DNA from: Acetatifactor muris
Lineage (GTDB): Bacteria; Bacillota; Clostridia; Lachnospirales; Lachnospiraceae
DNA: 64,000 nt
Direction of reading: 5' to 3'
Assembly (NCBI GenBank): GCA_023664365.1
Contig: JAMPFR010000004.1
Coordinates: forward strand, 1 to 64,000
Each line of letters begins with the position of its first letter. Positions within the stretch are counted from its first letter, which is position 1. The notes under the pieces were generated by a model. It was not told the DNA's origin. It searched no databases and saw only the letters and a list, made by a program, of their open reading frames with translations. Positions 33,256 to 41,622 of the stretch are shown here, piece after piece. Position numbers and translations under genes: made by a program.

Positions 33256-33274
33256 CATATTCCTCCTGTCAATC

Positions 33275-33290
33275 GTACGTTTTTTCGTAC
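33275..33290. promoter_or_regulatory. Palindromic operator of the toxin-antitoxin module
   Basis: Inverted repeat GTACG (33275-33279) and CGTAC (33286-33290) separated by 6 nt, placed between the -10 element and the antitoxin start, where an autorepressing antitoxin would bind. Confidence 0.6.
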
Positions 33291-33294
33291 TCAT

Positions 33295-33323
33295 ATTATA
33301 TGATGTTATTATAACTATGTCAA
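33295..33323 (-). promoter_or_regulatory. Consensus SigA promoter of the toxin-antitoxin operon
   Basis: TTGACA (33318-33323), exactly 17 bp, TATAAT (33295-33300). A perfect consensus promoter 40 bp ahead of the antitoxin start. Confidence 0.9.
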
Positions 33324-33382
33324 ACGAATTCTATTCTTTATTTCCATGAACAGGGAACTGCCGCAAGGTCTCATTCCCTCCG

Positions 33383-34204
33383 TTACAGGCTGCCCTTCTC
33401 CTGCCGCACCAGCTCCATGTCCTCATCTTTCTTCACCACAACGCCGATAAAGGGAAGCGCCTGCTTGATTCTGTCAGCAGGGATGCCCCCGATCTGCAAA
33501 GCATTGATCCAGTCGATCAGCTCTGAGGTACTTGGCTTCTTGCGGATGTCACGAATGCTCCGGATATTGTAGAAGACGTCCATTGCGTTTTGCAGCAGAT
33601 GATCCTCCACGTCGGGATAGTGTACCCGCACAATTTCCTCCATCAGCTCCCTGTCCGGGAAGTCGATATAATGAAAGATACAGCGGCGCAGAAACGCGTC
33701 CGGCAGTTCCTTCTCCGCGTTTGAAGTAATGATGACAACAGGCCGCTGTTTTGCCTTTACGGTACGCTTCGTCTCATTGATATAAAATTCCATCTGATCC
33801 AGTTCCCACAGCAAATCGTTGGGAAACTCCAGATCCGCCTTGTCTATCTCGTCAATGAGAAGCACCACCTGCTCTTCACTGTCAAAGGCCTCTCCCAGCT
33901 TGCCCAGTTTGATGTAACGGGCAATATCGTTTACGCCCTCTTCACCGAACTGCCCGTCGTAAAGACGCTGTATGGTATCATAGACATAGAGGCCTTCCTG
34001 GGCCTTGGTGGTGGACTTGATATTCCAGATAATCAGCCTTTTCCCAAGGGCCTTCGCCACTGCTTCCGCCAGCATGGTCTTGCCGGTACCCGGCTCTCCT
34101 TTGATTAAAAGAGGCTTTTTCAGCGCCATTGCAATATTAACGCTGGCCATAAGCTCCTGACTTGCCACATATTCTCCCGTTCCCTGAAAACTTTGGTTTT
34201 CCAA
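33383..34204 (-). CDS. MoxR-family AAA+ ATPase
   Basis: A 273-residue AAA+ protein of the MoxR group. Walker A GEPGTGKTMLAEAVA (~36-50), Walker B VVLLIDEIDKAD (~113-124), sensor 1 VIITSNAEKELPDAFLRR with arginine finger, and the C-terminal lid. MoxR ATPases act as chaperones with VWA partners to load cofactors or remodel complexes. It is one of a same-strand series: J-domain, Hsp70, MoxR, then VWA. The whole set suggests a dedicated protein-remodelling module. A likely client is not visible in the window. Confidence 0.92.
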   Translation of the reverse strand: MENQSFQGTGEYVASQELMASVNIAMALKKPLLIKGEPGTGKTMLAEAVAKALGKRLIIWNIKSTTKAQEGLYVYDTIQRLYDGQFGEEGVNDIARYIKLGKLGEAFDSEEQVVLLIDEIDKADLEFPNDLLWELDQMEFYINETKRTVKAKQRPVVIITSNAEKELPDAFLRRCIFHYIDFPDRELMEEIVRVHYPDVEDHLLQNAMDVFYNIRSIRDIRKKPSTSELIDWINALQIGGIPADRIKQALPFIGVVVKKDEDMELVRQEKGSL

Positions 34205-34291
34205 ACTTATACCTCCTGCGTTTTAGATATCCGCCCTTCAAGATGCAAATTCATGTTACACTATTTGAATCAAAATTGCAAGGAAATGTCC

Positions 34292-36013
34292 TTATTCCTC
34301 AAAGTCGCTGTTTTCTTCCTGAAAGAAATCCTCCCGGAACTCCTCGAACGTCACCTGGTGCTGCTCCAGGGATTCCAGATAGAGCAGCAGGCGCACAAAC
34401 CCCTGGCGGATCTCCTTTTCCTTGCCAAAAGAAAGGAGATTTTTGTAGCGCCGAATCTCCTGCTCCAGATTTTCCCGCACATAGCCGGTACTCTCCATAT
34501 ACACCCTCTGCGCCCGCTCAATCAGCAGGCGATCCCTCTCTTTTCCCTTGGGATACATAGCCATATGGTTCAGCTCCTGCAGTTTTTCCTTCAGCTGCTC
34601 CTCATTCAGCCCGATATTCCGGTTCAGAATCACCTTATGAACCGACTGTCCGGGCCTTTCCACACGAATATCCAAAATTCCGTTAATATCGTAGAGAAAC
34701 GTTGCCACTGCGCTCACTTCACCGGCCTTCATCTTAGGCAAGCCGTCGATTGCCAGCGTTCCCAGCAGCAGATTATCTTTCACCATGACATTTTCTCCCT
34801 GGTAAATCCTGAACTCCATACCCTCCTGAAAATCCGCGGTTGTGGAGTAAATCCGGCTGCGGCTGCAGGGCAGGGTGTCATTGCGCTCAATAATAGGCGA
34901 AAACGTTCCGTCATACAGCTCCACCCCCAGGGAAAAGGGGCAGATATCCGACAGAACCATATCCCGGATGTCGCCCGTTCTGGCCTTGATTGCCGCCGCC
35001 AGTCCCACTCCCATCGCAATGCTCTCGTCCGGCCGGTCATCCACCACCACAGAAGCCTCTGCCACACTTTGGATATACTGGCGCACCACAGGCATTTTAG
35101 AAGAACCTCCCGCCAGAATGACCCGGTCAATCTCATCCCATGTCATGCCGCTGTCGTTCAGCACTCTCTTTATGGGCAGAGTCATTCGCCTGAAAAGCTC
35201 TGCGGAGATATGGATCAGCTGCTGATTGTTCATCTCCATGGTGTACTCCGTATCCCCCAGCCGGAATGTCCTGTCCGCCTGGTTCCGGCGGCTCAGCATC
35301 CGCTTCAGCTGCTCCGCCTCCTGCAGTACAATACCCTGCTGCTCCGGGGAAAATTGTGCCTTTTCCAGCCCTTTTTCCCTGTAAAAATATTCCGCTATCA
35401 GCTCGTTAAAATCCTTTCCTCCCAGATAATTGTCCCCGGACACCGCCCGGATTTCCACCATATTGTCAAAGGCCTCCACCATGGATACATCCAGTGTGCC
35501 GCCGCCAAAGTCAAAAATGAGAAAATTCTCCATATCCTCATTTTCCATGTGATGCTTCAGCGCAACGGCGGAAGGCTCATTGATCAGCCTCTCCACTGTA
35601 AAGCCCGCCAATGCTCCCGCGTTTTTTGTGGCGCAGCGTTTATCGTCATTGAAATAGGCGGGCACACTGATAACAGCTTCCTTCACCGGCTCTCCCAGGA
35701 AACGCTCCGCATCCTCCTTTAAACTTCGCAGCACCAGCGCGGACAGCTCCTCCGCCCGGTAGTCCCTGCCATGGGCCCGGTAGACATAATCCGTCCCCAT
35801 ATTCCGCTTGAATTCCTGAAAGGTGCACTCCGGCCGGGTAATCAGCATTTCCTTTGCAAGCTTCCCCACATATACCCGGCCGTCCTCCCCGATGCTCACA
35901 ACGGAAGGAGTCAGAAATTCTCCCAGGGAATTCGGGATAAGTTCCACCCTGCCGTTCCGGTAAACGGCCGCCAGACTGTTGGTTGTACCCAAATCAATTC
36001 CGATAATCGCCAT
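34292..36013 (-). CDS. Hsp70-family chaperone (DnaK/HscC-like, short form)
   Basis: A 573-residue Hsp70 shorter than DnaK (~610-640), which resembles the HscC subgroup. The nucleotide-binding domain is complete: GIDLGTTNS (phosphate 1), FDFGGGTLDVS (phosphate 2), LAGGSSKMPVV (adenosine) and the INEPSAVAL segment. A compact substrate-binding beta domain (~390-500) and a reduced helical lid follow, ending in an acidic tail NSDFEE rather than EEVD. It starts 43 bp after the J-domain gene, so the pair is likely a private Hsp70/J system and not the cell's main DnaK. Confidence 0.92.
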   Translation of the reverse strand: MAIIGIDLGTTNSLAAVYRNGRVELIPNSLGEFLTPSVVSIGEDGRVYVGKLAKEMLITRPECTFQEFKRNMGTDYVYRAHGRDYRAEELSALVLRSLKEDAERFLGEPVKEAVISVPAYFNDDKRCATKNAGALAGFTVERLINEPSAVALKHHMENEDMENFLIFDFGGGTLDVSMVEAFDNMVEIRAVSGDNYLGGKDFNELIAEYFYREKGLEKAQFSPEQQGIVLQEAEQLKRMLSRRNQADRTFRLGDTEYTMEMNNQQLIHISAELFRRMTLPIKRVLNDSGMTWDEIDRVILAGGSSKMPVVRQYIQSVAEASVVVDDRPDESIAMGVGLAAAIKARTGDIRDMVLSDICPFSLGVELYDGTFSPIIERNDTLPCSRSRIYSTTADFQEGMEFRIYQGENVMVKDNLLLGTLAIDGLPKMKAGEVSAVATFLYDINGILDIRVERPGQSVHKVILNRNIGLNEEQLKEKLQELNHMAMYPKGKERDRLLIERAQRVYMESTGYVRENLEQEIRRYKNLLSFGKEKEIRQGFVRLLLYLESLEQHQVTFEEFREDFFQEENSDFEE

Positions 36014-36055
36014 ACTGTTGTATCTCCTTTTCCATTCCCGCCTTTAATTCAGCCT

Positions 36056-37339
36056 TTATTCCTGCTGCTCCATCCAGTCCCGATACTGCTCCTGCATCGT
36101 TTCAATACGCCGCTCCAACTCCCGCTGCCATTCCTCCTGCTCCCGCTGCCGCTCCTCCTGCTCACGGATTTCCTGCTCCAGCCTTTCCTGTTCACGGCTC
36201 TCCTGCAGAATTGCCTCCTCTTCCTTTTTCTTTGCCTCATTCAGTATGGGTCTTACCACCAGTACCAAAACAAGCACAATTCCCAGAAATACCAACAGGG
36301 CAGACGACCTAATCCAACGTTTCAGGAACTTTCTGCTGCAGAATCTCCTCTGGTACTCCAGCCAGTATTCATTATCCTGCAGAAACGCCCTGTAATATTT
36401 TAAATATACCGCAGCGGAGGTTACATTCATCAGGCTCTCATCCACGCCGCGATCCTTCATGCTCTGCAAAATCTCATAATGTTTCCGGCGCTGCTCCCAG
36501 GATACCACCTGCTCCGGCATAAAAGAAGTATATTTACTGCGCCATTTCTTCCTGCTCCACGCTCTTGCGGCAGCCGGCACCCAGCTCCTGTCTCCCTGAT
36601 CCTTTTTGTCATCCTCCTCATAAAGCTTCAGCCACCGTTCAAAAAATTCCAGCGTCTCCGTATACCACCCGGGAACACCGCGGATTTCCCACAGAAGCCT
36701 CCTCAAAAAGTCTCCATGGCTATATAAATTATCAAATTCCGGTTTCAGCAGAAAATAATTCCAGACAGCCTTTTTATTCTGCAGGTAGGGATTCCAGGCA
36801 ATCTGATGGAATTCCTCAAAAAATTGCTCTTCCACCTCTTTCTGATAAAAAGAAGAAACATCCTCGTAAGAAAACCGGGGCTGGGGTTCTTCCTCTGCTT
36901 CCGTCTGCCGCGCTCCGGACTCCGCGCCTCGTTCTGTGAACTGCGGCCCGGACTGCGCCCTACGTTCCGTAAACTGCGGCCCGGACTGCGCCCCACGTTC
37001 CGTAAACTGCGGTCCGGACTGCGCCCCACGTTCCGTAAACTGCGGCCCGAACCCCGCCCCACGTTCCGTAAACTGCGGCCCGAACCCCGCCCCACGTTCC
37101 GTAAACTGCGGTCCGGGCGCTTCCGCCTGCTCCGGCTGGGGCGGCTTCATATCGGATCCCATGTTTACCGCCGCACCGCTTTTCGCCAGCTTCACTGCCG
37201 TCTGATAGGCGTTCCGCAGACGCTTGAACTCCTCCGGATGCTCTTCCGGATGCCACTTTTTTGCCCTGTCCGCATAGGCCTTTTTAATCGCAGTCACATC
37301 CGTCGTAGGCGGGATTCCCAGAATCTCCCATATATTCAT
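36056..37339 (-). CDS. Membrane-anchored J-domain protein with 11-residue tandem repeats
   Basis: A 427-residue co-chaperone-like protein. The J-domain opens the protein (MNIWEILGIPPTTDVTAIKKAYADRAKKW, then HPEEH, residues 1-50); the HPD loop reads HPE, a conservative change at the key Asp. Six 11-residue repeats (GPQFTERGAQS type) fill ~75-138. A helical domain follows to ~345. One membrane helix (SALLVFLGIVLVLVLVV) lies near 360, then a Glu/Arg-rich coiled coil runs to the end. The start is the ATG at 37339; the earlier frame start is not preceded by a binding site. Its Hsp70 partner is immediately downstream. Confidence 0.85.
   Translation of the reverse strand: MNIWEILGIPPTTDVTAIKKAYADRAKKWHPEEHPEEFKRLRNAYQTAVKLAKSGAAVNMGSDMKPPQPEQAEAPGPQFTERGAGFGPQFTERGAGFGPQFTERGAQSGPQFTERGAQSGPQFTERRAQSGPQFTERGAESGARQTEAEEEPQPRFSYEDVSSFYQKEVEEQFFEEFHQIAWNPYLQNKKAVWNYFLLKPEFDNLYSHGDFLRRLLWEIRGVPGWYTETLEFFERWLKLYEEDDKKDQGDRSWVPAAARAWSRKKWRSKYTSFMPEQVVSWEQRRKHYEILQSMKDRGVDESLMNVTSAAVYLKYYRAFLQDNEYWLEYQRRFCSRKFLKRWIRSSALLVFLGIVLVLVLVVRPILNEAKKKEEEAILQESREQERLEQEIREQEERQREQEEWQRELERRIETMQEQYRDWMEQQE
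36930..37115. repeat. 33-bp tandem repeat array inside the J-domain gene
   Basis: Units start at 36930, 36963, 36996, 37029, 37062 and 37095 (the last partial). Each encodes 11 residues of the GPQFTERGAQS type and differs by a few substitutions. In frame, so copy number can change without breaking the protein. Confidence 0.95.
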
Positions 37340-37423
37340 TTTGAATAACCCTGCCTTTCCGCAACCTGCGGATTCCTGACAACGAAAGCGCAAGCTTTTG
37401 TTATATGTACAATATTCCTGCCG

Positions 37424-38845
37424 TCAGACGTCATTCTGCTCCCCGCCGTCAATCTGCTCCGCCGGGACAATGCCGTTTTCCGTGGAGATCAACATCTCAG
37501 GCCATTCCTCAGCTTCATACCACTCTCTGATACGGCCGCTCCTGCCTGTTTCCGTCTCAACAGTGATCTCTCGCAGAATATTGCCTGCGGTGTCCGTACA
37601 GAGCAGTCTTCTTATCCTGTGCCCATCGTACTCCAGGCGTATCCGGGTGCCGTCCTGCAGCTCCTCTTCCAGGCTCTCGCCGGAAAATTCATATTCAGAA
37701 CACTCGATCTGCACACCGTCTTCGTTGTACACATAAAAATGCATCCTGGTACGGCCAACGCCCTCACTGTTTACCGAACACGTCAGCTCCCTGACCTTTT
37801 TCCCTTCCTCATACCAGCAGGCGGAATAGGAATATAGGTTGTAACTGCCGCAATTTAAATCGGAAATTATATCCTCACCATTGTAGGTCCGCCAGATTCC
37901 CTCCCAGAATTTTAATTCCTGATTCCAGACGGGTTCCTCCTGTCCAAGGATACGGATTCCGTTTTCACCGCTGTAGCCTGCAAGATAATACAGCTCTGCG
38001 CTGGCATTTCCATCTATGTTCAGATAGTGTACCGAATTAAGATGTCCCAGGGGCTCATAGGAAAGCCTTACCGTCTGCTCCTCCCCATACTCCGTGATAA
38101 CCTCCCTTAAGGGCCTGGTATTCTCATCCCCGTTATTATAGCAGATATAATAGATCTGCCGCCCCTCCTCATCATAGCGATACATGCCGCAGCGCGTCAC
38201 CTGCCCTTCGACATCATAATAATACTCGCATACCGGGTCATCATTTTCGTTGAAAATCGTAGTAGACCAAGTGCTTTTCCGCCCCTCCTCATCGTAGTTC
38301 TGTACGACGGAATATGTGGTCTGATCCGGCATATACCGGAAATAATATTCGCTGCGCAACACATCGCCGTCATAATCCTGTTCCAGTATCAGCCGATTTT
38401 CCTCATCATAAGTACAGACACATACTTCTTTGCCGCTGCCCCAGCCGGTGGCAGAAGATGTGGACTCTTCCAGAATACAATTCCCCTGTGCATCATAATC
38501 ATAGGTATAATGTCTGTATTCGGAAAGGATTCCAAAGGAATCATATTCGTCTATGGCGGTACATTGTCCCCGGGAATCATAAGAATAGCGGGTCACCTTC
38601 CGGAGTTTGAAGCCATCCTGCTCCATCGGCGCATCATTGTCAACCCCCTCAATCTGCTCCGCCGCTTCATGCAGAGTAAGCTCCTGTGATTCCTCCGCAG
38701 GCGCAGACGCTTCCGCCTCTTTCTGTTTCTGCACTCCGCCGGACGACGGGGACGGAAGAACGCCGTACATAATACCCAGCGCCAGTACAAAGAAAATGCC
38801 GCAGCCCAATATATAAGATCCCTTCATCGGTTCCTTTTGATTCAT
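37424..38845 (-). CDS. Membrane-anchored protein with YD-like repeats (unrecognised)
   Basis: A 473-residue protein with one N-terminal membrane helix (YILGCGIFFVLALGIMYG) and a Ser/Pro/Glu-rich linker to ~70. Tandem short units follow, such as RYSYDSRGQCTAIDEYDSFG, YTYDYDAQGNCILEE, TYDEENRLILEQDYDGD and YRYDEEGRQIYYICYNN. These resemble YD/RHS-type strand-turn repeats. There is no toxin domain, so it is not a full RHS protein. AGGAG lies 9 nt ahead of the ATG and a promoter is seen upstream. It is 84 bp ahead of the J-domain gene and may be the first gene of that chaperone cluster. Function unknown. Confidence 0.6.
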   Translation of the reverse strand: MNQKEPMKGSYILGCGIFFVLALGIMYGVLPSPSSGGVQKQKEAEASAPAEESQELTLHEAAEQIEGVDNDAPMEQDGFKLRKVTRYSYDSRGQCTAIDEYDSFGILSEYRHYTYDYDAQGNCILEESTSSATGWGSGKEVCVCTYDEENRLILEQDYDGDVLRSEYYFRYMPDQTTYSVVQNYDEEGRKSTWSTTIFNENDDPVCEYYYDVEGQVTRCGMYRYDEEGRQIYYICYNNGDENTRPLREVITEYGEEQTVRLSYEPLGHLNSVHYLNIDGNASAELYYLAGYSGENGIRILGQEEPVWNQELKFWEGIWRTYNGEDIISDLNCGSYNLYSYSACWYEEGKKVRELTCSVNSEGVGRTRMHFYVYNEDGVQIECSEYEFSGESLEEELQDGTRIRLEYDGHRIRRLLCTDTAGNILREITVETETGRSGRIREWYEAEEWPEMLISTENGIVPAEQIDGGEQNDV

Positions 38846-38875
38846 TACCCGTTTCTCCTGCCGTTTGATGAGGAT

Positions 38876-38904
38876 ATTATACTACTGTTCGGAAATATAG
38901 TCCA
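38876..38904 (-). promoter_or_regulatory. Promoter of the YD-repeat membrane protein / chaperone cluster
   Basis: TGGACT (38899-38904), 17 bp, TATAAT (38876-38881), reading leftward. The metF promoter lies just to the right, pointing away. Confidence 0.6.
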
Positions 38905-38926
38905 TTTTTTTTAACGCCGGCACACC

Positions 38927-38955
38927 TTGAATCAAACGTAAGCCTGTGATACAAT
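38927..38955 (+). promoter_or_regulatory. Promoter of metF
   Basis: TTGAAT (38927-38932), 17 bp, TACAAT (38950-38955), reading rightward 38 bp ahead of the metF start. No SAM riboswitch is visible. Confidence 0.65.
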
Positions 38956-38993
38956 GAATCGTGATACAGTCAATGCAGAAAGGATACTATACC

Positions 38994-39851
38994 ATGATTC
39001 AGAACCTATTTGAAAATAAACGCACTCTCTCCTTTGAGGTATTTCCGCCGAAAAAGGACGGCGAATTTGAAAAGGCATTTGAAGTGCTGGATGCACTGGG
39101 GGAACTGAAGCCTGATTTCATCAGTGTGACTTACGGCGCAGGAGGCAGCCGTTCCGGGCAGACCATAGAAATCGCCTCCTACATACAAAACAAGCTTGAG
39201 ATCGACGCCATGGCGCACATGACCTGTGTGGGCAGCCGCAGAGAGCAGCTTTTAAATGTTTACGAAGAATTAAAAAAGCACAATGTAAAACATGTGCTGG
39301 CGCTGCGGGGCGACCGGCCCAGGGATATGACGGACGAACAGTTTGCCTCCCGGGATTTTGCCCATGCCAGCGATATGATGATATTCTTAAGAGAACAGAC
39401 GGATTTGACACTGGCCGGAGCATGCTATCCCGAAAAGCATTTTGAAGCCTTCAGTATGGAATCCGATTTAAATAACCTGCGGAAGAAACAGAAAGCAGGC
39501 GCGGAATTTTTTATCAGCCAGCTTTTTTTTGACAATGATTTCTATTACGCTTTTCTGGAAAAGGCAGAAAAAAAAGGAATCACTATCCCTGTCTGCGCAG
39601 GCATCATGCCCATCACCTCTTCCAAACAGATTGGAACCACCATCACCCTGGCAGGCTCCAGTGTGCCGAAGGCTCTGGCGGACATCATCGCCGCCTACGG
39701 CGATAACCCTGAGGAAATGCGCAAGGCCGGAATTGATTATGCCATCCGCCAGATTCGCGACCTGCAGGAAAACGGCGTAAACGACATTCATCTCTACACT
39801 ATGAACAAGCCGAAAACGGCAAAGGAAATCGCGGAAGCAATTTATCGCTGA
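38994..39851 (+). CDS. metF: 5,10-methylenetetrahydrofolate reductase
   Basis: Reduces methylene-THF to methyl-THF in one-carbon metabolism, for methionine synthesis and possibly the methyl branch of the Wood-Ljungdahl pathway. The 285-residue TIM barrel begins LSFEVFPPKKDGEFEKA and has FISVTYGAGGS, AHMTCVGS, HVLALRGDRP and FFISQLFFDNDFYYAF, all MetF landmarks. The start at MIQNLFENK has AAAGGA 9 nt ahead; the upstream GTG start lacks a binding site. One of only two plus-strand genes here. The FAD-binding pattern fits MetF rather than a MetV-type partner. Confidence 0.93.
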   Translation: MIQNLFENKRTLSFEVFPPKKDGEFEKAFEVLDALGELKPDFISVTYGAGGSRSGQTIEIASYIQNKLEIDAMAHMTCVGSRREQLLNVYEELKKHNVKHVLALRGDRPRDMTDEQFASRDFAHASDMMIFLREQTDLTLAGACYPEKHFEAFSMESDLNNLRKKQKAGAEFFISQLFFDNDFYYAFLEKAEKKGITIPVCAGIMPITSSKQIGTTITLAGSSVPKALADIIAAYGDNPEEMRKAGIDYAIRQIRDLQENGVNDIHLYTMNKPKTAKEIAEAIYR

Positions 39852-39864
39852 TAAGGGCGTTGCA

Positions 39865-40875
39865 TCAGTTCGGGAAGGGAAAAGCGGGAACCTCCACCTT
39901 TTTATCCCGCAGCATCAGATCCTTCACTGCGCTGTCGGCGCTCTTGCCCTCAAACAGCACCGCGTTTACCTGCTCGATAATGGGCAGCTGCACATTATAT
40001 TTTTTCGCCAGGCCCATGGCGGCCTTGGCAGAATAAACTCCCTCAACCACCATCTGCACCTGGGCCATAGCCTCCTCCATGGTTTTGCCCTGGCCTATCA
40101 GGATGCCTGCCCGGCGGTTTCTGGAGTGCATACTGGCGCAGGTCACAATCAAATCTCCGATTCCCGTAAGTCCGCAGAATGTCTCGAAACGTCCTCCCAT
40201 GGCAGTGCCCAGACGGGCAATCTCCGTAATACCTCTGGTAATCAGGGCTGCTTTGGTATTATCCCCGTAGCCCAGTCCGTCCGCAATACCGGCGGCAAGG
40301 GCCACCACGTTTTTCAGGGCGCCGCCCAGCTCCATGCCCAGAATATCCGGGCTGATATACACACGGAAAACCTCGTTCATAAACAAATTCTGAATATACT
40401 CCGCCGTGGCCTTTGTCTTTGCGCCCACTACGATAGTGGTAGGCAGCCCACGCCCCACTTCCTCCGCGTGGGAGGGGCCGGACAGCACCGCCACATCTGC
40501 CTGGGGAATCTCCTGCTCTATGATCTCCGAAAGGGTCATCAGGCTCTCCTCCTCGATACCCTTTGCCACGTTCAGAATCTTCTGCCCGGGAGCTGCAAGC
40601 TTCGCCAGACGGTTTGCAGTCCTTCTGGTAAAAGAGCTTGCCACCGCCATCACCAGCAGATCCTGTCCCACCACCGCTTCCCTGTCGTCTGTGGTAAACA
40701 GGGTATCCTCCGACAGCCTGACGCCGGGGAGCATCTTATGCTCATGGTTGCTTTTGAGCATCTCAATCTCTGCTTCCAGCGCAGACCACACCGTCACCTT
40801 ATGTCCGTTCTTATGCAACAGTACCGCCAGAGCAATGCCCCAGCTGCCGCCGCCCAATATACTTACCTTTGCCAT
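39865..40875 (-). CDS. gpsA: NAD(P)-dependent glycerol-3-phosphate dehydrogenase
   Basis: Reduces dihydroxyacetone phosphate to sn-glycerol-3-phosphate for phospholipid synthesis. The N-terminal Rossmann motif is LGGGSWGIALAVLL, with VLSGPSHAEEV and LGGALKNVVALAAG (catalytic Lys) in the centre and RFETFCGLTGIGDLIVTC as the substrate region. The 336-residue length is standard. It forms a functional pair with plsY just upstream, whose product uses the glycerol-3-phosphate made here. It is convergent with metF. Confidence 0.96.
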   Translation of the reverse strand: MAKVSILGGGSWGIALAVLLHKNGHKVTVWSALEAEIEMLKSNHEHKMLPGVRLSEDTLFTTDDREAVVGQDLLVMAVASSFTRRTANRLAKLAAPGQKILNVAKGIEEESLMTLSEIIEQEIPQADVAVLSGPSHAEEVGRGLPTTIVVGAKTKATAEYIQNLFMNEVFRVYISPDILGMELGGALKNVVALAAGIADGLGYGDNTKAALITRGITEIARLGTAMGGRFETFCGLTGIGDLIVTCASMHSRNRRAGILIGQGKTMEEAMAQVQMVVEGVYSAKAAMGLAKKYNVQLPIIEQVNAVLFEGKSADSAVKDLMLRDKKVEVPAFPFPN

Positions 40876-40919
40876 AACGCCTCTTTCCCGGCATTTTTAT
40901 GCCTGCCATTATCCATTAT

Positions 40920-41618
40920 CTATGTGGGCTTCTGCGGTCCCGCCTCTTTCCCTCCGGAAGGGATTTCCACCTGGTTCTTTTTGAACAAATAGGTCTTCCG
41001 CTCATTTCCGTGCAGCAGCCTTTTGATATTCTCTCTGTGCTTCCAGTATGCCATGACCAGCAGACAGCCGAACACTATGTACATCTCAATCAGCTGTCCC
41101 TGGGTCATTTCCTGAAACAGCCAGCCGTTCTGCCCTACCACCACCAACTGGATCATCAGCCCCGCATAGACCAGCAGAGACCCCAGGGATACATAGTGCA
41201 GAGCAAAAAAGGGGATGAAAAACAACAGTACCCCCGTGATGATGAACCAGGGATGAAAGGAAAGAACCATGCCTGCAGTGGCAGCAATCCCCTTGCCTCC
41301 CTTAAAATTCAGATAAAAGGGATAGTTATGTCCCAGAATGGCCCCCGCGCCGGTATACAGGCACAACAGGTAAATAATGTCATGATAGGTATTGCCGAAC
41401 ACCAGCCGCACCAGCCACACCGCCGCCATACACTTTAAGCAGTCCCCCGCAAAGACGATAAGGCCCGCCTTCGTCCCCAGCACCCGCAGGGTATTGGTGG
41501 TTCCCGCATTGCCGCTGCCGTGCTGCCTGATGTCGATTCCATGGGCTTTTCCATAAAAATACGCCGTCTGAAACAATCCGAACACATATCCGATCGCTAA
41601 GCATATGATCCTTATCAT
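40920..41618 (-). CDS. plsY: Glycerol-3-phosphate acyltransferase PlsY
   Basis: Acylates position 1 of glycerol-3-phosphate from acyl-phosphate in the membrane. Conserved motifs are HGSGNAGTTNTLR (first loop), FKGGKGIAATAG (glycine-rich loop) and a third HRENIKRLLHGNE loop. Five hydrophobic helices are seen. At 232 residues it is a little longer than usual because of a charged C-terminal tail (KNQVEIPSGGKEAGPQ). It sits 4 bp after der and 44 bp before gpsA. Confidence 0.95.
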   Translation of the reverse strand: MIRIICLAIGYVFGLFQTAYFYGKAHGIDIRQHGSGNAGTTNTLRVLGTKAGLIVFAGDCLKCMAAVWLVRLVFGNTYHDIIYLLCLYTGAGAILGHNYPFYLNFKGGKGIAATAGMVLSFHPWFIITGVLLFFIPFFALHYVSLGSLLVYAGLMIQLVVVGQNGWLFQEMTQGQLIEMYIVFGCLLVMAYWKHRENIKRLLHGNERKTYLFKKNQVEIPSGGKEAGPQKPT

Positions 41619-41622
41619 TGCT

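Noticed and set aside
36930..37115. Regular 33-bp repeats suggesting a CRISPR array
   Set aside because: No spacers: units are contiguous and encode in-frame protein repeats.
37424..38845. RHS/polymorphic toxin
   Set aside because: The YD-like repeats are short and irregular and there is no RHS core motif, toxin tip or immunity gene.
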